From Chondrosia reniformis (taxonomy: Eukaryota > Porifera > Demospongiae > Chondrillida > Chondrillidae): DNA of 64,000 bases. Within the stretch, counting starts at the first letter, position 1. Each line of letters starts with the position of its first letter. This document shows, one piece after another, positions 12,001 through 28,221 of this stretch. The stretch is taken from positions 5,146,001-5,210,000 of the forward strand of contig OX359190.1 in NCBI GenBank assembly GCA_947172415.1. The letters run 5' to 3'. The notes under the pieces were generated by a model. It made no database searches and was not told the DNA's origin. It saw only the letters and a list, made by a program, of their open reading frames with translations. The position numbers and the translations under genes were made by a program.

Positions 12001-14380
12001 CAATAACCCATAATCAATTATCAATAATCAATTATGAATAATCGATAATCGATAATCGATATTCGATAAGTAATAATCCATAATCCAATATCAATAATCA
12101 ACAAAATATTATCAATAATCAATAATCAATAATCTATATTCCATTATCAATAAACAATAAACCAGAAGCAATAACCATTAACCAATAACCAATAATCCAC
12201 TATCAATAATCAATCATACCTAATCAATAATAAATAATCAATATTTAGGAATTAATAATCACTCTTAGATAATCGATAAACCATAATCGATAATTCATAA
12301 TCCATAATGCAAAAACCCTAATCAATAAACAATAATAAATAACCAATAACCAATATCCAATAATCCATAATCCATTATCAATAATCAATCATACATAATC
12401 AATAATCAAAAATCAATCATACATAATCAATAATCAAAAATGATTAATCAATTAATAATAATCGATAATCAATAATCAAAAATGGATAATCGATAATAAA
12501 TAATCCATAATCCATATTCAATAATCCATACTCGATAATTGATAATCCGTAATCCAAAATCTAAAATCAATAATCCATAATCCATAATCCATAATACATA
12601 ATTAATAAACAATAAACAATAACCAATAACCAATAACCCATAACCCATAATCTATTATAAATAATCAATCATACATAATCAATAATCAATAATGAATAAT
12701 GAATAATGAATAATCAATTATCGATAATCAATTATCCATTATCTAATCAATAATCGATAATAGATGATCGATAATCGATAATTGATAATCCACATTCCAT
12801 AATCGAAAATCTATTATCGATAATCTATTATCCAAAATCAATAAGTAATAAACAACAACCAATAACCAAAAACTCTCACCCATATACCATTATCAATAAT
12901 CAATCATTCATAATCAATAAACAATAGTGACAAATGAATAATCAATAATCAATAATCAATAATAAATCATCAACAATCAATAATCAATAATCAATTATCT
13001 TAAATCCATAATCAACAATCTATAATCAATAATCATTAATAAATTTTTAATAATCAATAATCACTAATCCATAATTTACATAATCAACAATCAATAATCA
13101 ATAATCAATATTCAGTAATCAATAATCATTAATAAATAATCCATAATCCATAATCACTAATGTATAATCATTAATGAATAATCCATAAACAATAATAAAA
13201 CATACGTAATCCATAATCCATAATTCATAATCAATAAACAATAAATGATAAGCCATATTCGATAATCGTTTAACGATAATCGATAATGGATAATAGATGA
13301 TCAATAATTAATAATCAATAATCCTTCCTCACTAATGAGTAATCAAAAAACAATTACCTATAACCAATAACCAATAAAAATAACCAATAACCCATAATGC
13401 ATTATCAACAATCAATCATACATAATCAATAATCAATATTGAATAATCAAACTTCAGTTATCAATTATCACTAATCTATAAACAATAATCAATAATCAAA
13501 AATGACTAAAAATAATCAATAATCAATAATTAATAATCAATAATCAATATTCAATAATCAATAATCAATAACCAATAATCCATAAACAATTATCAATTAA
13601 CAATAATGAATAATAAATAATGAATAATAAATAATCAATATTCAATAATCAATAATCACAAATAAATAATGAACAATCAATAATCTATAATCAATAATCA
13701 ATAATCAATAATCCATAACCCATAATAGATTATCAATTATCAATTAATAATAATGAATAATCTATAATCAATAATCAATAATCTATAATTAATAATCCAT
13801 AATCAACAAACAATAATGAATATAATGAATAATCTATAATGAATAATCAATAATCAATCAATAATCCATAATCCATAATTCATAATCCATGATCCATTAT
13901 CAATAATCAATAATCAATCATACAAAATCAATAATCATTAATTAAAAAAAAATTATCCATAAACAATAATGAATAATCAATAATCTATAATCAATAATTA
14001 AAAATCAATAATCAATATTAAATAAACAAAAATAAATAATGAACAATATATTATCAATAATTCATAATCCATAATAAATAATCCATCAGACATAATCAAT
14101 AATCAATAATCAATAATCCATAAACCATAATCCATGATCCATTATCAATATTCAATAATCAATCCTACAAAATCAATAATCAATAATCAAAAATCAAAAA
14201 TCAATTATCAATTAACAATAATGAATAATCAAAAATCTATAATCAATAATCAATAATAAATAATCAATAATCAAAAATAAATTATCCAATAACAATAATG
14301 AATCACAAATAATCTATAATCCATAATTCATGATCAATAATAAATAATAAATTATCAATAATCGATAATCGATACATATA
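6026..14380. repeat. Heptamer satellite array, AATCAAT type (block 1)
   Basis: The array consists of imperfect 7-bp units on the plus strand: AATCAAT, AATCCAT, AATCGAT, AACCAAT, AAACAAT and TATCAAT. G is very rare except in the ATCGAT-containing variant. Polarity is constant. A recurring marker (CATACATAATCAAT and variants) appears at intervals that are often about 189 bp, that is 27 heptamers, so higher-order repeats exist. Frames such as those at 9776-9958, 11525-11725 and 13119-13304 are just the 7-bp unit translated into a repeating IDYGLWI-like peptide and are not genes. Confidence 0.95.
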
Positions 14381-17110
14381 TTCAGTACATACAACTAGTT
14401 CATACATCTGGTACATACAACTGGTATCTATATGGAGTAATTATAACTAGTACATACAACTTGTACATACAACTAGTACATACAACTAGTAGATACAACT
14501 TGTTTATACAACCTGTACTTACAAATAGGAGATACAACTAGTTCATATAACTTGTACATACAACTAGTTCATACAACCTGTACATACAAGCTGTTCTTAC
14601 AACTTGTACTTACAAGTAGTACATTCAACTAGTAGACTCAACTAATACATAAACCTAAAGGATACAAATAAAACTAGTTCATTCAACTAGTGCTTACAAC
14701 TAGTCCATACAACCAGTACAAACTATTTGTACAAACAACCAGTCCATACAACTAGATCATACATCTATTACCTACTTCTAGTAAATTTAACTAGCACATA
14801 CCACTAGTACATACAACCAGTACATACAACTAGATCAGACAACTAGTGTATACAACTAGTACATATGACTAGTACATACAACTAGTACATGCAACCAGTA
14901 CATACAACTAGATCATAATACTAGTGTATACAACTGGTACATACAACTGGTACATACAACTAGTACCTACAACTAGTAAATATAACTAGTAATAGTACAT
15001 ACAACTAATACATTCAGCTAGTAAGGAGTACATGCAACTAGTACATAGAACTAATACAAACCAGTAGTACATACACACACTACATAAAACTAGTACATAG
15101 AACTAGTACAAACCAGTAGTACATACAACCACTATATACAACTAGTTCATACAACTTCTACATGCAACTAAAACTTACAACTAGTACATTCAACTAGTAG
15201 ATAAAACTAGTCCATATAAGTAGAACATACAAATATAACTAGTACATACAACCAGTGCATACAACTAATACAAATAACTAGTTCATAAAACAAGTACATA
15301 CAACTAGAACACACATCTAGTACCTACATCTAGTAAATAAATAACTAGCACATACAACTAGTACATACAACCAATACAAACAACTACTTCATAAAACAAG
15401 TACATACAACTAGTATATACCACTTATACAATCAACTAGTACTTGGAACTAGTACAAACAACTGATACATACCACCGGTACATATAACTAGTACCTTTAA
15501 CTAGTACATATATCTAGTGCATGTAACTAGTATATACAACTATATAGTACATACAACTTATACATACAACGAGTACTTTCAAATAATTTCAGCAGCTAAT
15601 AAATACAACTAGTACATACAACTAGTAAATATAACTCCGACATACAACTAGTACATTACACTAGAACATACAACTAGTACATTCAACTAGTACATGCAAC
15701 TAGTACATAAAAGTAGTATATACAACTATTACTTTAAACTAGTACTACAACTAGTACATAGAACTAGCAGATAGAATTAGTAAATGCATATAGTATATAC
15801 AACTAGTACATACAACTAGTACATACAACTTATACATACCACTAGTATATGCAACTATAACAACAACTAGTACATAGAACTAGAGTATACAATTAGTACA
15901 TGCAATTAGTACATACAACTTGTATGTACAACTAGTACTTACATCTAGTACATACAAGTGAAAGTCCAACTAGTATATACAACTAGTTCAGGTAATTAGT
16001 GCATACAACTAGTACATACAATTCCTACATACAAGAACTATATACAACTAGTACTACAACTAGTACATACAACTGGACCCTACAACTACAACATACACAT
16101 AAAACTAGTATATTGAAATACTACATCCAACTAATACATAAAACTAGTAAATACAATTAGTACATACAACCAGTACATAAAACTAGTACGATCAACCAGT
16201 TCATACAGCTAGTTCATACAACTAATACATACAACTTATACATTCAACTAGTGCAAACAACTAGTACATAAAACAAGTTCAAACAACTTTTACATGCAAC
16301 TTGTACTTACAACTAGTACATTCAACTAGTACATACAACTAGTACATACAAATAGTACATAAAATTCGTACATTCAACCACTACATACAACTAGTGCTAC
16401 AACTAGTACATAGAACTAGAGTATACAACTACTACATACAACTTGTACATACAACTTGTAAGTACAACTAGTGTATACAACTAGTACATACAACTATATG
16501 CTACATACAACTGGGACGTACAATTAGCGCATACAACTAGTACATACAACTGGTACATACAACTAAAACATACAACTAGTATTTACAACTAGTAACTATA
16601 ACTAGTACTAACAATTAGTACATACAACTAGTCCATACAACTAGTACATACAACTAGTACGTACAACTACAACATACAACTAGTACATACAGCTAGTACA
16701 TACAACAACTACATAAAACTAGTACCTACAACTAGTAGATATATCTAGTAATAGTACGTACAACTAGTACATACAACTATTACTTACAGCTAGTTCATTC
16801 AAATTGTAACCGAGTACATAAAATTAGTACATAGAACTAGTTACTAGTACATAGAACTACTACATACAACTAGTTAATCGTACATTCAACTAGGACATAC
16901 AACTAGTACACACAACCAGTTACAAGTACATGCAACTTATAAATAGAAGTAGTACATAGAACTAGTACATACAACTAGTACACACAACTAGAACGCACAA
17001 CTACCACATATAACTAGAACATACACATATTACTATCACATATAAATAGTACATACAACTAGATCTAACAACTAACACATACAACTAGTATATACAACTA
17101 TTACATACAA
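14381..17110. repeat. 13-bp satellite array, ACTAGTACATACA type (block 1)
   Basis: The array begins abruptly after the heptamers with TTCAGTACATACAACTAG. The period is about 13 bp, with frequent variants such as ACTAGTAGATACA and ACTTGTACATACA. The palindrome ACTAGT recurs throughout. It ends at the TA target site of a Tigger element. Confidence 0.95.
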
Positions 17111-17113
17111 CTA

Positions 17114-18270
17114 CAGTGGAACCTCCTATAACGGACTCCCCGAATAGCGGAAACGTCTCTACTACAGACATTTTTCTGTGGCCCGAATAGTTGTCATAGG
17201 ATTCCATACTTACGTAACCTCCGAATAACAAAACCTCTATATCCCGTATAACGAATGCTAAAGAAATGATATAGCCCCAATAAAATCTCTATGAAACGAA
17301 ACATAATGTAAAATTGTGTTAAAATGGATTATATAAAGATAGATTGCATGACTCTGCGATAACTATGTGCCAATGCACCGACTAGTTAACACCTTTCCTG
17401 TGATGATTTAGTGCCACGGTCGTCTAGCCTCGTGAACCACACCCCTGAAAGGTTCAAAGAACTGCCAGGGGTCTGGTTCACATTCACAAGACTAGACACC
17501 GTCATGCCTCCCTTTTCAATTTGGCAGTACGGGGACGTAATTCGCGCGCTTCCGTATTCATTTCGCATGACTGCCTCAGCTCAGGCTTGCCCCACGATGA
17601 TAAGCATCTGCCTAGTGTAAATATAGATCGCACAAAAGAGGTAACTTCGACGACCGAACTCTGTTCAGACTGATCGTACTGTACGACATTGTTAATAACG
17701 TTTTTGGCGCTTAGGTGCTCTACCATGTGTTCGAGAAGTATGGCTTCAGCAAGTTTCAAGAATGGTACCTGTTCAAGAAACGCTTTAACACTGAAAGAGA
17801 AATACAGTGTAATCAAAGAGGCAGAGAAACATCCCAAGCCTGATATAAAAGCAATTGCTAAGTAGTTTAAATGTGGAAAAACTCAAGTTTACACCATCTT
17901 GCAGAAAAGGGCTTCAATTACAGAAATGTATGAATCAAATGCTTCCGATGGCATCCAACATTGCAGCAAGCAGAGCAGCACATCAAAGTACACAGATATA
18001 AATGACAACCTGTACAAGTGGTACCTAATGGCTGTGCGCAAAAATATCTACCCTGATGGCCCCATCCTTTCTCAACAGGCCAAAAAAATTGCTGAGCGTC
18101 TAAACATAGAGGATTTTAAGGCCTCCAATGGATGGCTTGAGAAGTGGAAAGCAAAGCATAACATAAAAAAGATGAAAATCAGTGGTGAATCAGGTTCTGT
18201 CTCAGGTCAGACCATAGAGTCTTGGAAGGAGTGTCTCTCTGAAATTTTGGCAGGATACAATCCTAGGGAT
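17114..18270 (+). mobile_element. Tigger/pogo-type DNA transposon, 3'-truncated duplicate
   Basis: It starts CAGTGGAACCTCCTATAACG after a TA target dinucleotide, matching the Tigger terminal repeat. It runs at near identity with 32842-33998 and then stops dead at 18270, where heptamer satellite begins. The right half, including the catalytic domain and the right terminal repeat, is missing. It is part of the 12.1-kb duplicated block, so it is not an independent insertion. Confidence 0.9.
17725..18270 (+). pseudogene. Tigger transposase N-terminal fragment with stop
   Basis: The reading frame opens at ATG 17725 (MCSRSMASAS) and encodes a CENP-B-like helix-turn-helix, with ALTLKEKYSVIKEAEKHP near the start, followed by a second DNA-binding helix region (NLYKWYL, GWLEKWKAKHNIKK). 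Codon 47 is TAG (17863-17865), where the longer copy has CAG for glutamine. The fragment ends before the first catalytic aspartate, so it cannot encode an active enzyme. Confidence 0.85.
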
Positions 18271-21200
18271 AATCTTTAATCGTTAATCGATAATCGATAA
18301 TCGAAAACAATCGATAATCAATATTCAATAAACAATAAATAAAACCCAATAACCAATACCAAAAAACCCATAATCCCTTTTCAATTATCAATGACACATA
18401 ATCAATAATCAATATTGAATAATCAATAAGCAATATTCGGTATTCAATAATGACTAATCGATAATTGATAATCCATAAACGAAAATCGATAATCGATAAT
18501 CAATATTCAATAAACAATAAATAAACCCCAGTAAACAATAACCAATAACCAATAATCAATAACCCATCTACCATTATCAATAATCAATTATACATAATCA
18601 ATTATCAATAATCGCTAATCGAAAATCGATAATTCATAACCCATAATTCATTATCAATAATCTATAATGGATAATGTATAGGCCATAATCAATAAACAAA
18701 AACCAATAAACAATAAACAATAACCAATAACCAATTACCATTAACCTATAATGCATTATCAATAATAAGTCATACATAATAAACAACCAAAAGTTATCAA
18801 AAATCAATAATCGATAACCATTAATCGATAATCTATAAACAATAATTATTATCAATAATTGATAATCCATAATCGATAATCAATAATAAATAATAAATTT
18901 TCAATAATCAATAATCAATATCCATAAACCATAATCAATAATCTATAAACAATAACCAATAAGCAATAACCAAAAACCAATAAGCCACCATGCATTATCA
19001 ATTATCAATCATACATAATCAATAATCAGTAATGAATAATCAAAAATCAATATTCAGTTATCAATAATCACTAATCGAAAATTGAAAATCCATAATCGAT
19101 AATCCAAAAGCGATAATCCATAATCCATAATCAATATACAATGAAGAATAACCAATAACAAATAACCACTAACACATAATCCATTATCAATAATCAATCA
19201 CACTTAATCAAAAATCAATAATGAATAATGACTAAGCAATATTCAATAATCGATAATAAATCATCAATAATCGATAACGAAAACCAATAATCGATAATCG
19301 ATAATCAAAATCCATAATCAATAATCAATAATCAATAATCAATAATCTATTATAAATCATCATTAATCAATAATCAATAAATAATTATTGTCAACGATAA
19401 TGGATAATTGTTAATCAGTAATCCATAATCCATAATCCAAAATTTATAATCAATAATCGATAATCAATAATCAATAATCCATAATCCTTAATCCTTAATC
19501 TTTAATCAATAATCCATAATTCATAACCAAAAACAATAAACCAGAAGCAATAATCAATAACCTATAAGCCATAATCCATTATCAATAATCAATCACACAT
19601 AATCAATATTTAATAATGATTAATCAATAAACAACATACAGTTATCAATAATCACTAATCGATAATGGATAATCCATAATCAATATTCTATAATCCATTA
19701 ACCATAATCCATAATCAATAAACAATAAACAATAACCAATAACCAATAACTAATAACTCATAATCCATTAACAATAATGATTTATACATAATAAATAATC
19801 AATAATCAATAATCATTAATCCAAAATCAAATAAGAAAATATATAACCCATAATCTATAATCAATAATCTATAATCTATAATCAATAATCGATAATCAAT
19901 AATTGAAAATCTATAATCTATAATAAATTATTTATAATCCATAATTAATTATCAATAATCACTTATCCATAATAAATTATCAATAATCGATAATCGATTA
20001 TCAATAATAAATAATCAACAATCGATAATCGATTATCCATAATCAACAGTCAATAATCAGTTTTCATTAATCGATAGGCAATAATCAATAATCAATAATC
20101 AATAATTAATATTAAGGTATCAATAATCACTCTTTCATAATCGATTAACTATTATCGATAATTTATAATCCATAATCCATAAACCATAATCAATAAACAA
20201 TAACCAATTACCAATAACCAATAACCAATATCCAATAATTCATAATCTATTATCAATAATCAATCGTGCATAATCAATAATCGATAATGAATTATCAATT
20301 ATCAATAGTCCATAACCAATAATCAAAAATCGATAATCGATAATAATCCATAATCAATAATCCATAATCGATAATCGATAATCTGTAATCCATAATCTAA
20401 AATCAATAATCCATAATCCATAATCAATAGTCTATATTCAATAATCAATAATCCATAATCCATAAGCTGTAATCAATAAAGAATAACCAATAACCAATAA
20501 CTAATAACCCATAACCCATAATTTATTAGCAATAATGAATTATCAATAATCAATAATCAATTATCGATAACCAAATATCCATTATTAAAACCATAATCGA
20601 TAATCGATGATCGATAATCGATAATCGATAATCCACATACCATAATAGAAAATCAATAATCGATAATCCATAATCCATAATCAATAAACAATAAACAATA
20701 ACCAATAACAAAATAATTTACCCATATACCATTATCAAATATCAATCATACATAATCAATAAACAATAGTGATTAATGAATAATCAATAATAAATAATCA
20801 ATAATTAATATTCAGTTATCAATAATCACTAATCGACAATAGAAAATCCATAATCAATTATGTATAAGCGATAATCCATAATCCGTAATCAATATGCAAT
20901 GAAGAATAACCAATAACAAATAACCAATAACCCATAATGCATTATCAATTATCAATCATACATAATCAATAATCAATAATGAATAATAAATAATCAATAT
21001 TCATTAATGAATAATCGCTGATCTATAATCGATAATCAAGAATCCATAAGCCATAATCAATAAAAAATAACCAATAACCAATTACCATTAACTTATAATG
21101 CAATATCAATAATAAGTCATACATAATCAATAATCATAAGTTATAAATAATCTATAATCGATAGCCAATAATCCATAATCCATAATCAATAATTGATTAT

Positions 21201-24200
21201 CAATAATTGATAATCCATAATCGATAATCAATAATTAAAAATAAATTTTCAGTAATCAATAATCAATAATCCATAAACCATAATCAATAAACTATAAACA
21301 ATAACCAATAACCAATAACCAATAACCAATAAGTAATAACTCATAATCCATTATCAATTATGATTCATACATAATAAATAATTAATAATCAATAATCAAT
21401 AATCATTAATCCAAAATTATAAAAAATAATATGTAATCCATAATCTATAATCAATAATCATTGATCGATAAGCAATAATCAATAACCCATAATCGATAAT
21501 CTATTATCGATAATCCATAATCCATAATCAAGAAAAATAACCATTAACTTTAAATAATAACCAATAACTCAAAATCCATGTTCAATAATCAGTTATACAT
21601 AATCAATAATCATTAATCCATAATCAATAAAAAATAATATATAATCCATAATCTAAAATCAATAATCAATAATCGCTAATCATTGATCGATAAGCAATAA
21701 TCAATAACCCATAATCGATAATCTATTATCGATAATCCATAATCCATAATCAAGAAAAAATAAACAATAACAATAAATAACCAATAACTCAAAATCCATA
21801 ATCAATAATCAGTTATACAAAATCAATAATCATTAATGAATAATCAATTTTGAATAATCAATAATCCATAATCAATATTCGATAATCGCTTATCCATAAA
21901 CCATAATCACATATCAATCAAACATAATCAATAAGCAATTGTGACTAGAGAACAATCAATAATCAATAATCAATAATTGATAATCCATAATCAATAATAG
22001 GTAATCGATAATCCGTTATGGATAATCTAAAATCAATAAACAGTTATCAATAATCAATCATCTATTATCGATAAACGTTAATGGATAATCAATTATCGAT
22101 ATTCCATTATCCATAATGCATAATCTATAATCAATAATTAATAATAAATTTTCAATTAGCAATAATCAATAATCCATAAACCATAATCAATAAACTATAA
22201 ACAATATCCAATAACCAATAACCAAAAACCCAAAAGCCATAAAGCATTATTAATTATCAATCATACATAATCAATAACCAACAATGAATTATCAATAATC
22301 AATATTCAGTTATCAATAATCACTAATCGACAATTGAAAATCCATAATCAATAATCTATAAGCGATAATCCATAATCCGTAATCAATATGCAATGAAGAA
22401 TAACCAATAACAAATAAACAATAACCCTAAATCCATTATCAATTATCAATCATACATAATCAATAATCAATAAGGAATAATCAATAATCAATATTCAGTA
22501 ATCAATAATCACTGATCTATAATCGATAATCCATAAGCCATAATCAATAAACAAAAACCAATAAACAATAAAGAATAACCAAAAACCAATTACCATTAAC
22601 CTATAATGCATTATCAATAATAAGTCATACATAATTAACAATCATAAATTATCAATAATCAATAATCGATAACCAATAATCCATAATCCATAATCAATAA
22701 TCGATAATCAATAATTAATAATAAATTTTCAATAATCAATAATCAATAATCCATAAACCATTATCAATAAACTATAAACAATAACCAATAACCAATAACC
22801 AAAACCAATAAGCCACAATGCATTATCAATTATCAATCATATATAATCAATAATCAGTAATGAATAATCAATAATCAATATTCAGTTATCAATAATCACT
22901 AATCAACAATCGAAAATCCATAATCGATAATCTATAAGCGATAATCCATAATCCATAATCATAAAGAATAACCAATAACAAAAAACCACTAACACATAAT
23001 CCATTATCAAAAATCAATCAAACTTAATCAAAAATCAATAATGAATAATGAATAAGCAATAATCAATAATCAATAATAAATCATCAATAATCGATAAACG
23101 AAAACCAATAATCGATAATCGATAATCAATAATCCATATTCCATAATCAATTATCCATTATCAATAATCAATAATAAATAATCGATTACCTAATCAATAA
23201 TAAATAATCGATAATTGATTATCCATCATCATTAATCAATAATTAATAAATTAAAATCGTCAACGATAATGGATAATGGTTAATCGGTGATCCATAATTC
23301 ATAATCCAAAATTCATAATCAATAATTGATAATCAAAAATCAATAATCCATAATCCTTAATCCTTAATAAATTCTCCATAATTCATAATCAATAAACAAT
23401 TAACCAGAAGCAATAATCAATAACCTATAAGCCATAACCCATTATCCATAATCAATCATACATAATCAATATTAAATAATCAATAATCAATAAACAACAT
23501 ACAATTATCAATAATCACTAATCGACAATGGATAATCCATAATCAATATTCTATAATCCATTAACCATAATCCATAATCAATAAACAATAAACAATAACC
23601 AATAATCAATAGCTAATAACTCATAATCCATTATCAATAATGATTCATACATGATATATAATCAATAATCAATAATCATTAATCCATAATCAATTAAGAA
23701 AATATATAATCCATAATCCATAATCATTAATCGATAAGCAATAATCAATAATCCATAATCCATAATCAAGAAAAATAAACAATAACAATAAATAATAACC
23801 AATAACTCAAAATCCATTTTCAATAATCAGTCATACATAATCAATAATCATTAATGAGTTATCAATATTGAATAATCAAAAATCAATAAACAATAATCCA
23901 TAATCCATAATCCATAATTGACAATCCCTAACCAATAATCGATAATCTATAATCGATAATCTATAATCCATAATCAATTAACAATAAACAATAACCGATA
24001 ACTAATAACAAATAACCATAATCAGTTATGCATATTCAATAATCATTAATGATTAATCAATTATAAATAATCAATAATCCAAAATCAATAATCGATAATC
24101 GCTTATCCATAATCCATAATCAATAATCGATAATCGATAATAAATAATCATAGCCTAAAATCGATAATATGTAATTTATTATCAATTATCAATAATAAAT

Positions 24201-27200
24201 TTTCAAAAATCAATAATCAATATTACAAAACTCATAATAAATAAACAATAGGCAATAGCTAATAACCAATAACCAATAACCAATAACCCATAATTCATTA
24301 TCAAATATCAATAATAAATAATCAATTATGAATAATGAATTATCAATAATCAATATTTAGGAATCAATTATCACAAATCAAAAATCAATAATCCATAATT
24401 TAATTTATAATCAATGATCCATAATCCATAATCAATAAACAAAAACCAATACACAATAAACCATAAACAATAAACAATAACCAATAACCAACAACCAATA
24501 GCAATAACCTATAACCTGTAATCCATTTTTACTAATAAGCCATACATAATTAATTAACAATATTAAGTAATCAATAATCAATAATTGAAAACCCATAATA
24601 TAAAATCTATAATCAATAATAGATTATTAATAATTGATAATCCATAATCTATAATAAATTATTTATAATCCATAATCAATAATCAATAATCGATAATCGA
24701 TAATCAATAACCCAAAATCGATAATCTATAATCCATAATCAATAATCCATAATCAATTAACAATAAACTATAACCAATAACTAATAACCAGTAACCCAAA
24801 ATCCATTATCAATAATAAGTTATACATAATCAATTATCATTAATGAATATTCAAATATGAATTATCAATAATCCATAATCAATTATCGATTATTGATAAT
24901 CCATAATCTAAAATCAATTATTTTAAATCACTAATCGATAATCGATAATCGATTATCAATAATAAATAATTAACAATCGATAATCAAATATCCATAATCA
25001 ATAATCAATAATCAATATTCATTAATTGATAGGCAATAATCAATAAGCAATAATCAATAATTTATATTAAGGAATTAATAATCACTCTTCGATAATCGAT
25101 AAACTATAATTGAAAATTGATTATCCATAATCCATAATCCATAATATTTCAACAATTACCCATAACCAATAACCAATATCCGATAATCCATAATCTATTA
25201 TCAATAATCAATCGTGTATAATCAATAATCGATAATGAATAATCAATTATCAATAGTCCTTAACCAATAATCAAAAGTCAATAATCAATAATAATCCATA
25301 ATCCATAATCCGTAATCGATAATTGATAATCTGTAATCCATAATCTAAAATCAATAATCAATAGTCTCTATTCAATAACCAATAATCCATAATCCATAAG
25401 CCATAATCAATAAACAATAACTAATAACCCATAACCCATAATTTATTATCAATAATGAATAGTGAAGAATCAATAATTAATTATCAATTATGAAATATCC
25501 ATTATTAAAACAACATTCGATAATCGATAATCGATAATCCACATACCATAATCGAAAATCTATAATGCATAATCCATAATCCAAAATCAATAAACAATGA
25601 ACAATAACCAATAACAAAAACCATTAACCCATATACCATTATCAAATATCAATCATACATAATCAATAAACAATAGTGACTAATGAATAGTCTATAATCA
25701 ATAATCGTTAATCGTTAATCGATAATTGATCATCCATAACCCATAATCCATAATCCATTATCAATAAACAATAACCCATAATCAGTAACCAATAACCGAT
25801 AATCCATAATCCATTATCAATAATCAATTTTAAAAAATCAATTATCAATTATAAATAATCAATAATCCATAATCTATAATCGATAACCTTTAATCGTTAA
25901 TCGATAATCAAAAAACGATAATTGATAATCAATATTCAATAAACAATAAATAAAACCCAATAACCCATAAACCATTTTAATTTATCAATGACACATAAGC
26001 AATAATCAATATTGAATGATCAAATATCAATATTCAGTATTCAATAATGACTAATCGATAATTGATAATCCATAATCAATAATCAATAATCGATAATTGA
26101 TAATTGGTAATCGATAATCCGTAATGCATAATCTAAAATCAATAATCAATAATCAATAATCGATTATCGATAAACGTTAATGGATAATCAATAATTGATA
26201 TTCCATTATCCATAATGCATAATCTATAATCAATAATTAATAATAAATTTTCAATAATCAATAATCCATAATCCATACACCATAATCAATAAACTATAAA
26301 TAATAGCCAATAACCAATAACCAAAAACCAATAAGCCATAATGCATTATCAATTATCAATCATACATAATCAATAATCAGTAATGAATAATCAATAATCA
26401 ATATTCAGTTATCAATAATCACTAATCAATAATCGAAAATCCATAATCGATAATCTATAAGCGATAATCCATAATCCATAATCAATATACAATGAAGAAT
26501 AACCAAAAACAAATAACCACTAACACATAATCCATTATCAATAATCAATAATCCATAATCAATAATCAATAATCAATAATCAATAACCTATAATAATCAA
26601 TAATCGATAATCGGTTATACCTAATCAATAATAAATTATCGATAATCGATTATCCATCATCAATAATCAAGAAACAATAAACAATAACATTAAATAATAA
26701 CCATAAACTCAAAATCCATTATCAATAATCAGTCATACATAATCAATAATCATTAATGAATAATGAATTATGAATAATGATTAAGCAATAATCAATAATT
26801 AATATTCAGGAAACAATAATCACTTTTCGATAACTATAATTGTTAATTTATAATCCATAATCCATAATCCATAATCAATAAACAATAACCAATAATCAAT
26901 AACCAATATCCAATAATCCATAATTTATTATCAATAATCAGTCGTGCATATTCAATAATCGATAATGAGTAATCAATTATCAATAGTGCTTAAACAATAA
27001 TCAAAAATCGATAACGATTATAATCCATAATCAATTATCCATAATTGTTAATCCGTAATCCATAATCTAAAATCAATTATCCATAATCCATAAGCCATAA
27101 TTAATAAACAACAACCAATAACCCATAAATCATAATTTATTATCAAAAATCAATCATACATAATCCATAAACAATAGTGACTAATGAATAATAAATAATC

Positions 27201-28186
27201 AATAAACCATAATGAATCATGAATAATCGATAATCCATAATCCATAATCTATAATCAATAATCGATAATCGATAAGTGATAATCCATAATCTATAATCAA
27301 TTATGTATAAACAATGTCAATAATCGATAATCCATTATCCATAATTAATAATCGACAATCAATAATCGATTATCCGTTATCTATTAACAATTATCGATAA
27401 TCATTAATCGATAGACAATAATCAATAATCAAAAATCGATAATCGATGATCGATTATCGATAATCGATGATCAATAATCGATACTGAATAATCGACAAAC
27501 CACAATGGAAAACAAAAATCGTTTTTCGATAATCCCTATTCCATATTCCATAATCAATAATCCATAATCCATAATCAATAAACGATAAACCATAACCAAT
27601 AACCAATAATCTAAAATCAATAACCCATAATCCATTATCAATAATCAATTATGAATAATCGATAATCGATAATCGATATTCGATAAGTAATAATCCATAA
27701 TCCAATATCAATAATCAACAAAATATTATCAATAATCAATAATCAATAATCTATATTCCATTATCAATAAACAATAAACCAGAAGCAATAACCATTAACC
27801 AATAACCAATAATCCACTATCAATAATCAATCATACCTAATCAATAATAAATAATCAATATTTAGGAATTAATAATCACTCTTAGATAATCGATAAACCA
27901 TAATCGATAATTCATAATCCATAATCCAAAAACCCTAATCAATAAACAATAATAAATAACCAATAACCAATATCCAATAATCCATAATCCATTATCAATA
28001 ATCAATCATACATAATCAATAATCAAAAATCAATCATACATAATCAATAATCAAAAATGATTAATCAATTAATAATAATCGATAATCAATAATCAAAAAT
28101 GGATAATCGATAATAAATAATCCATAATCCATATTCAATAATCCATACTCGATAATTGATAATCCGTAATCCAAAATCTAAAATCA

Positions 28187-28221
<35 letters not shown>

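Larger units (their letters stand above)
6143..18270 (+). repeat. 12.1-kb direct duplication, copy 1
   Basis: It has the same order as 21903-33998: heptamer array, 13-mer array, Tigger 5' half. The offset is 15,760 near the left end (CACATATCAATCAAACATAA at 6148 and 21908) and 15,728 in the Tigger element, so only small net indels separate the copies. The left edge is approximate because it lies in low-complexity sequence. The right edge is exact, at 18270. Confidence 0.85.

Noticed and set aside
6026-14380. CRISPR-like interpretation of the regular repeats
   Set aside because: There are no unique spacers between constant repeats. The units are contiguous 7-mers, and the genome is eukaryotic.
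17411-17620. Small frame upstream of the Tigger transposase (also 33139-33348, and the minus frames there)
   Set aside because: It lies in the element's 5' untranslated part, has no motif and is duplicated only with the block.
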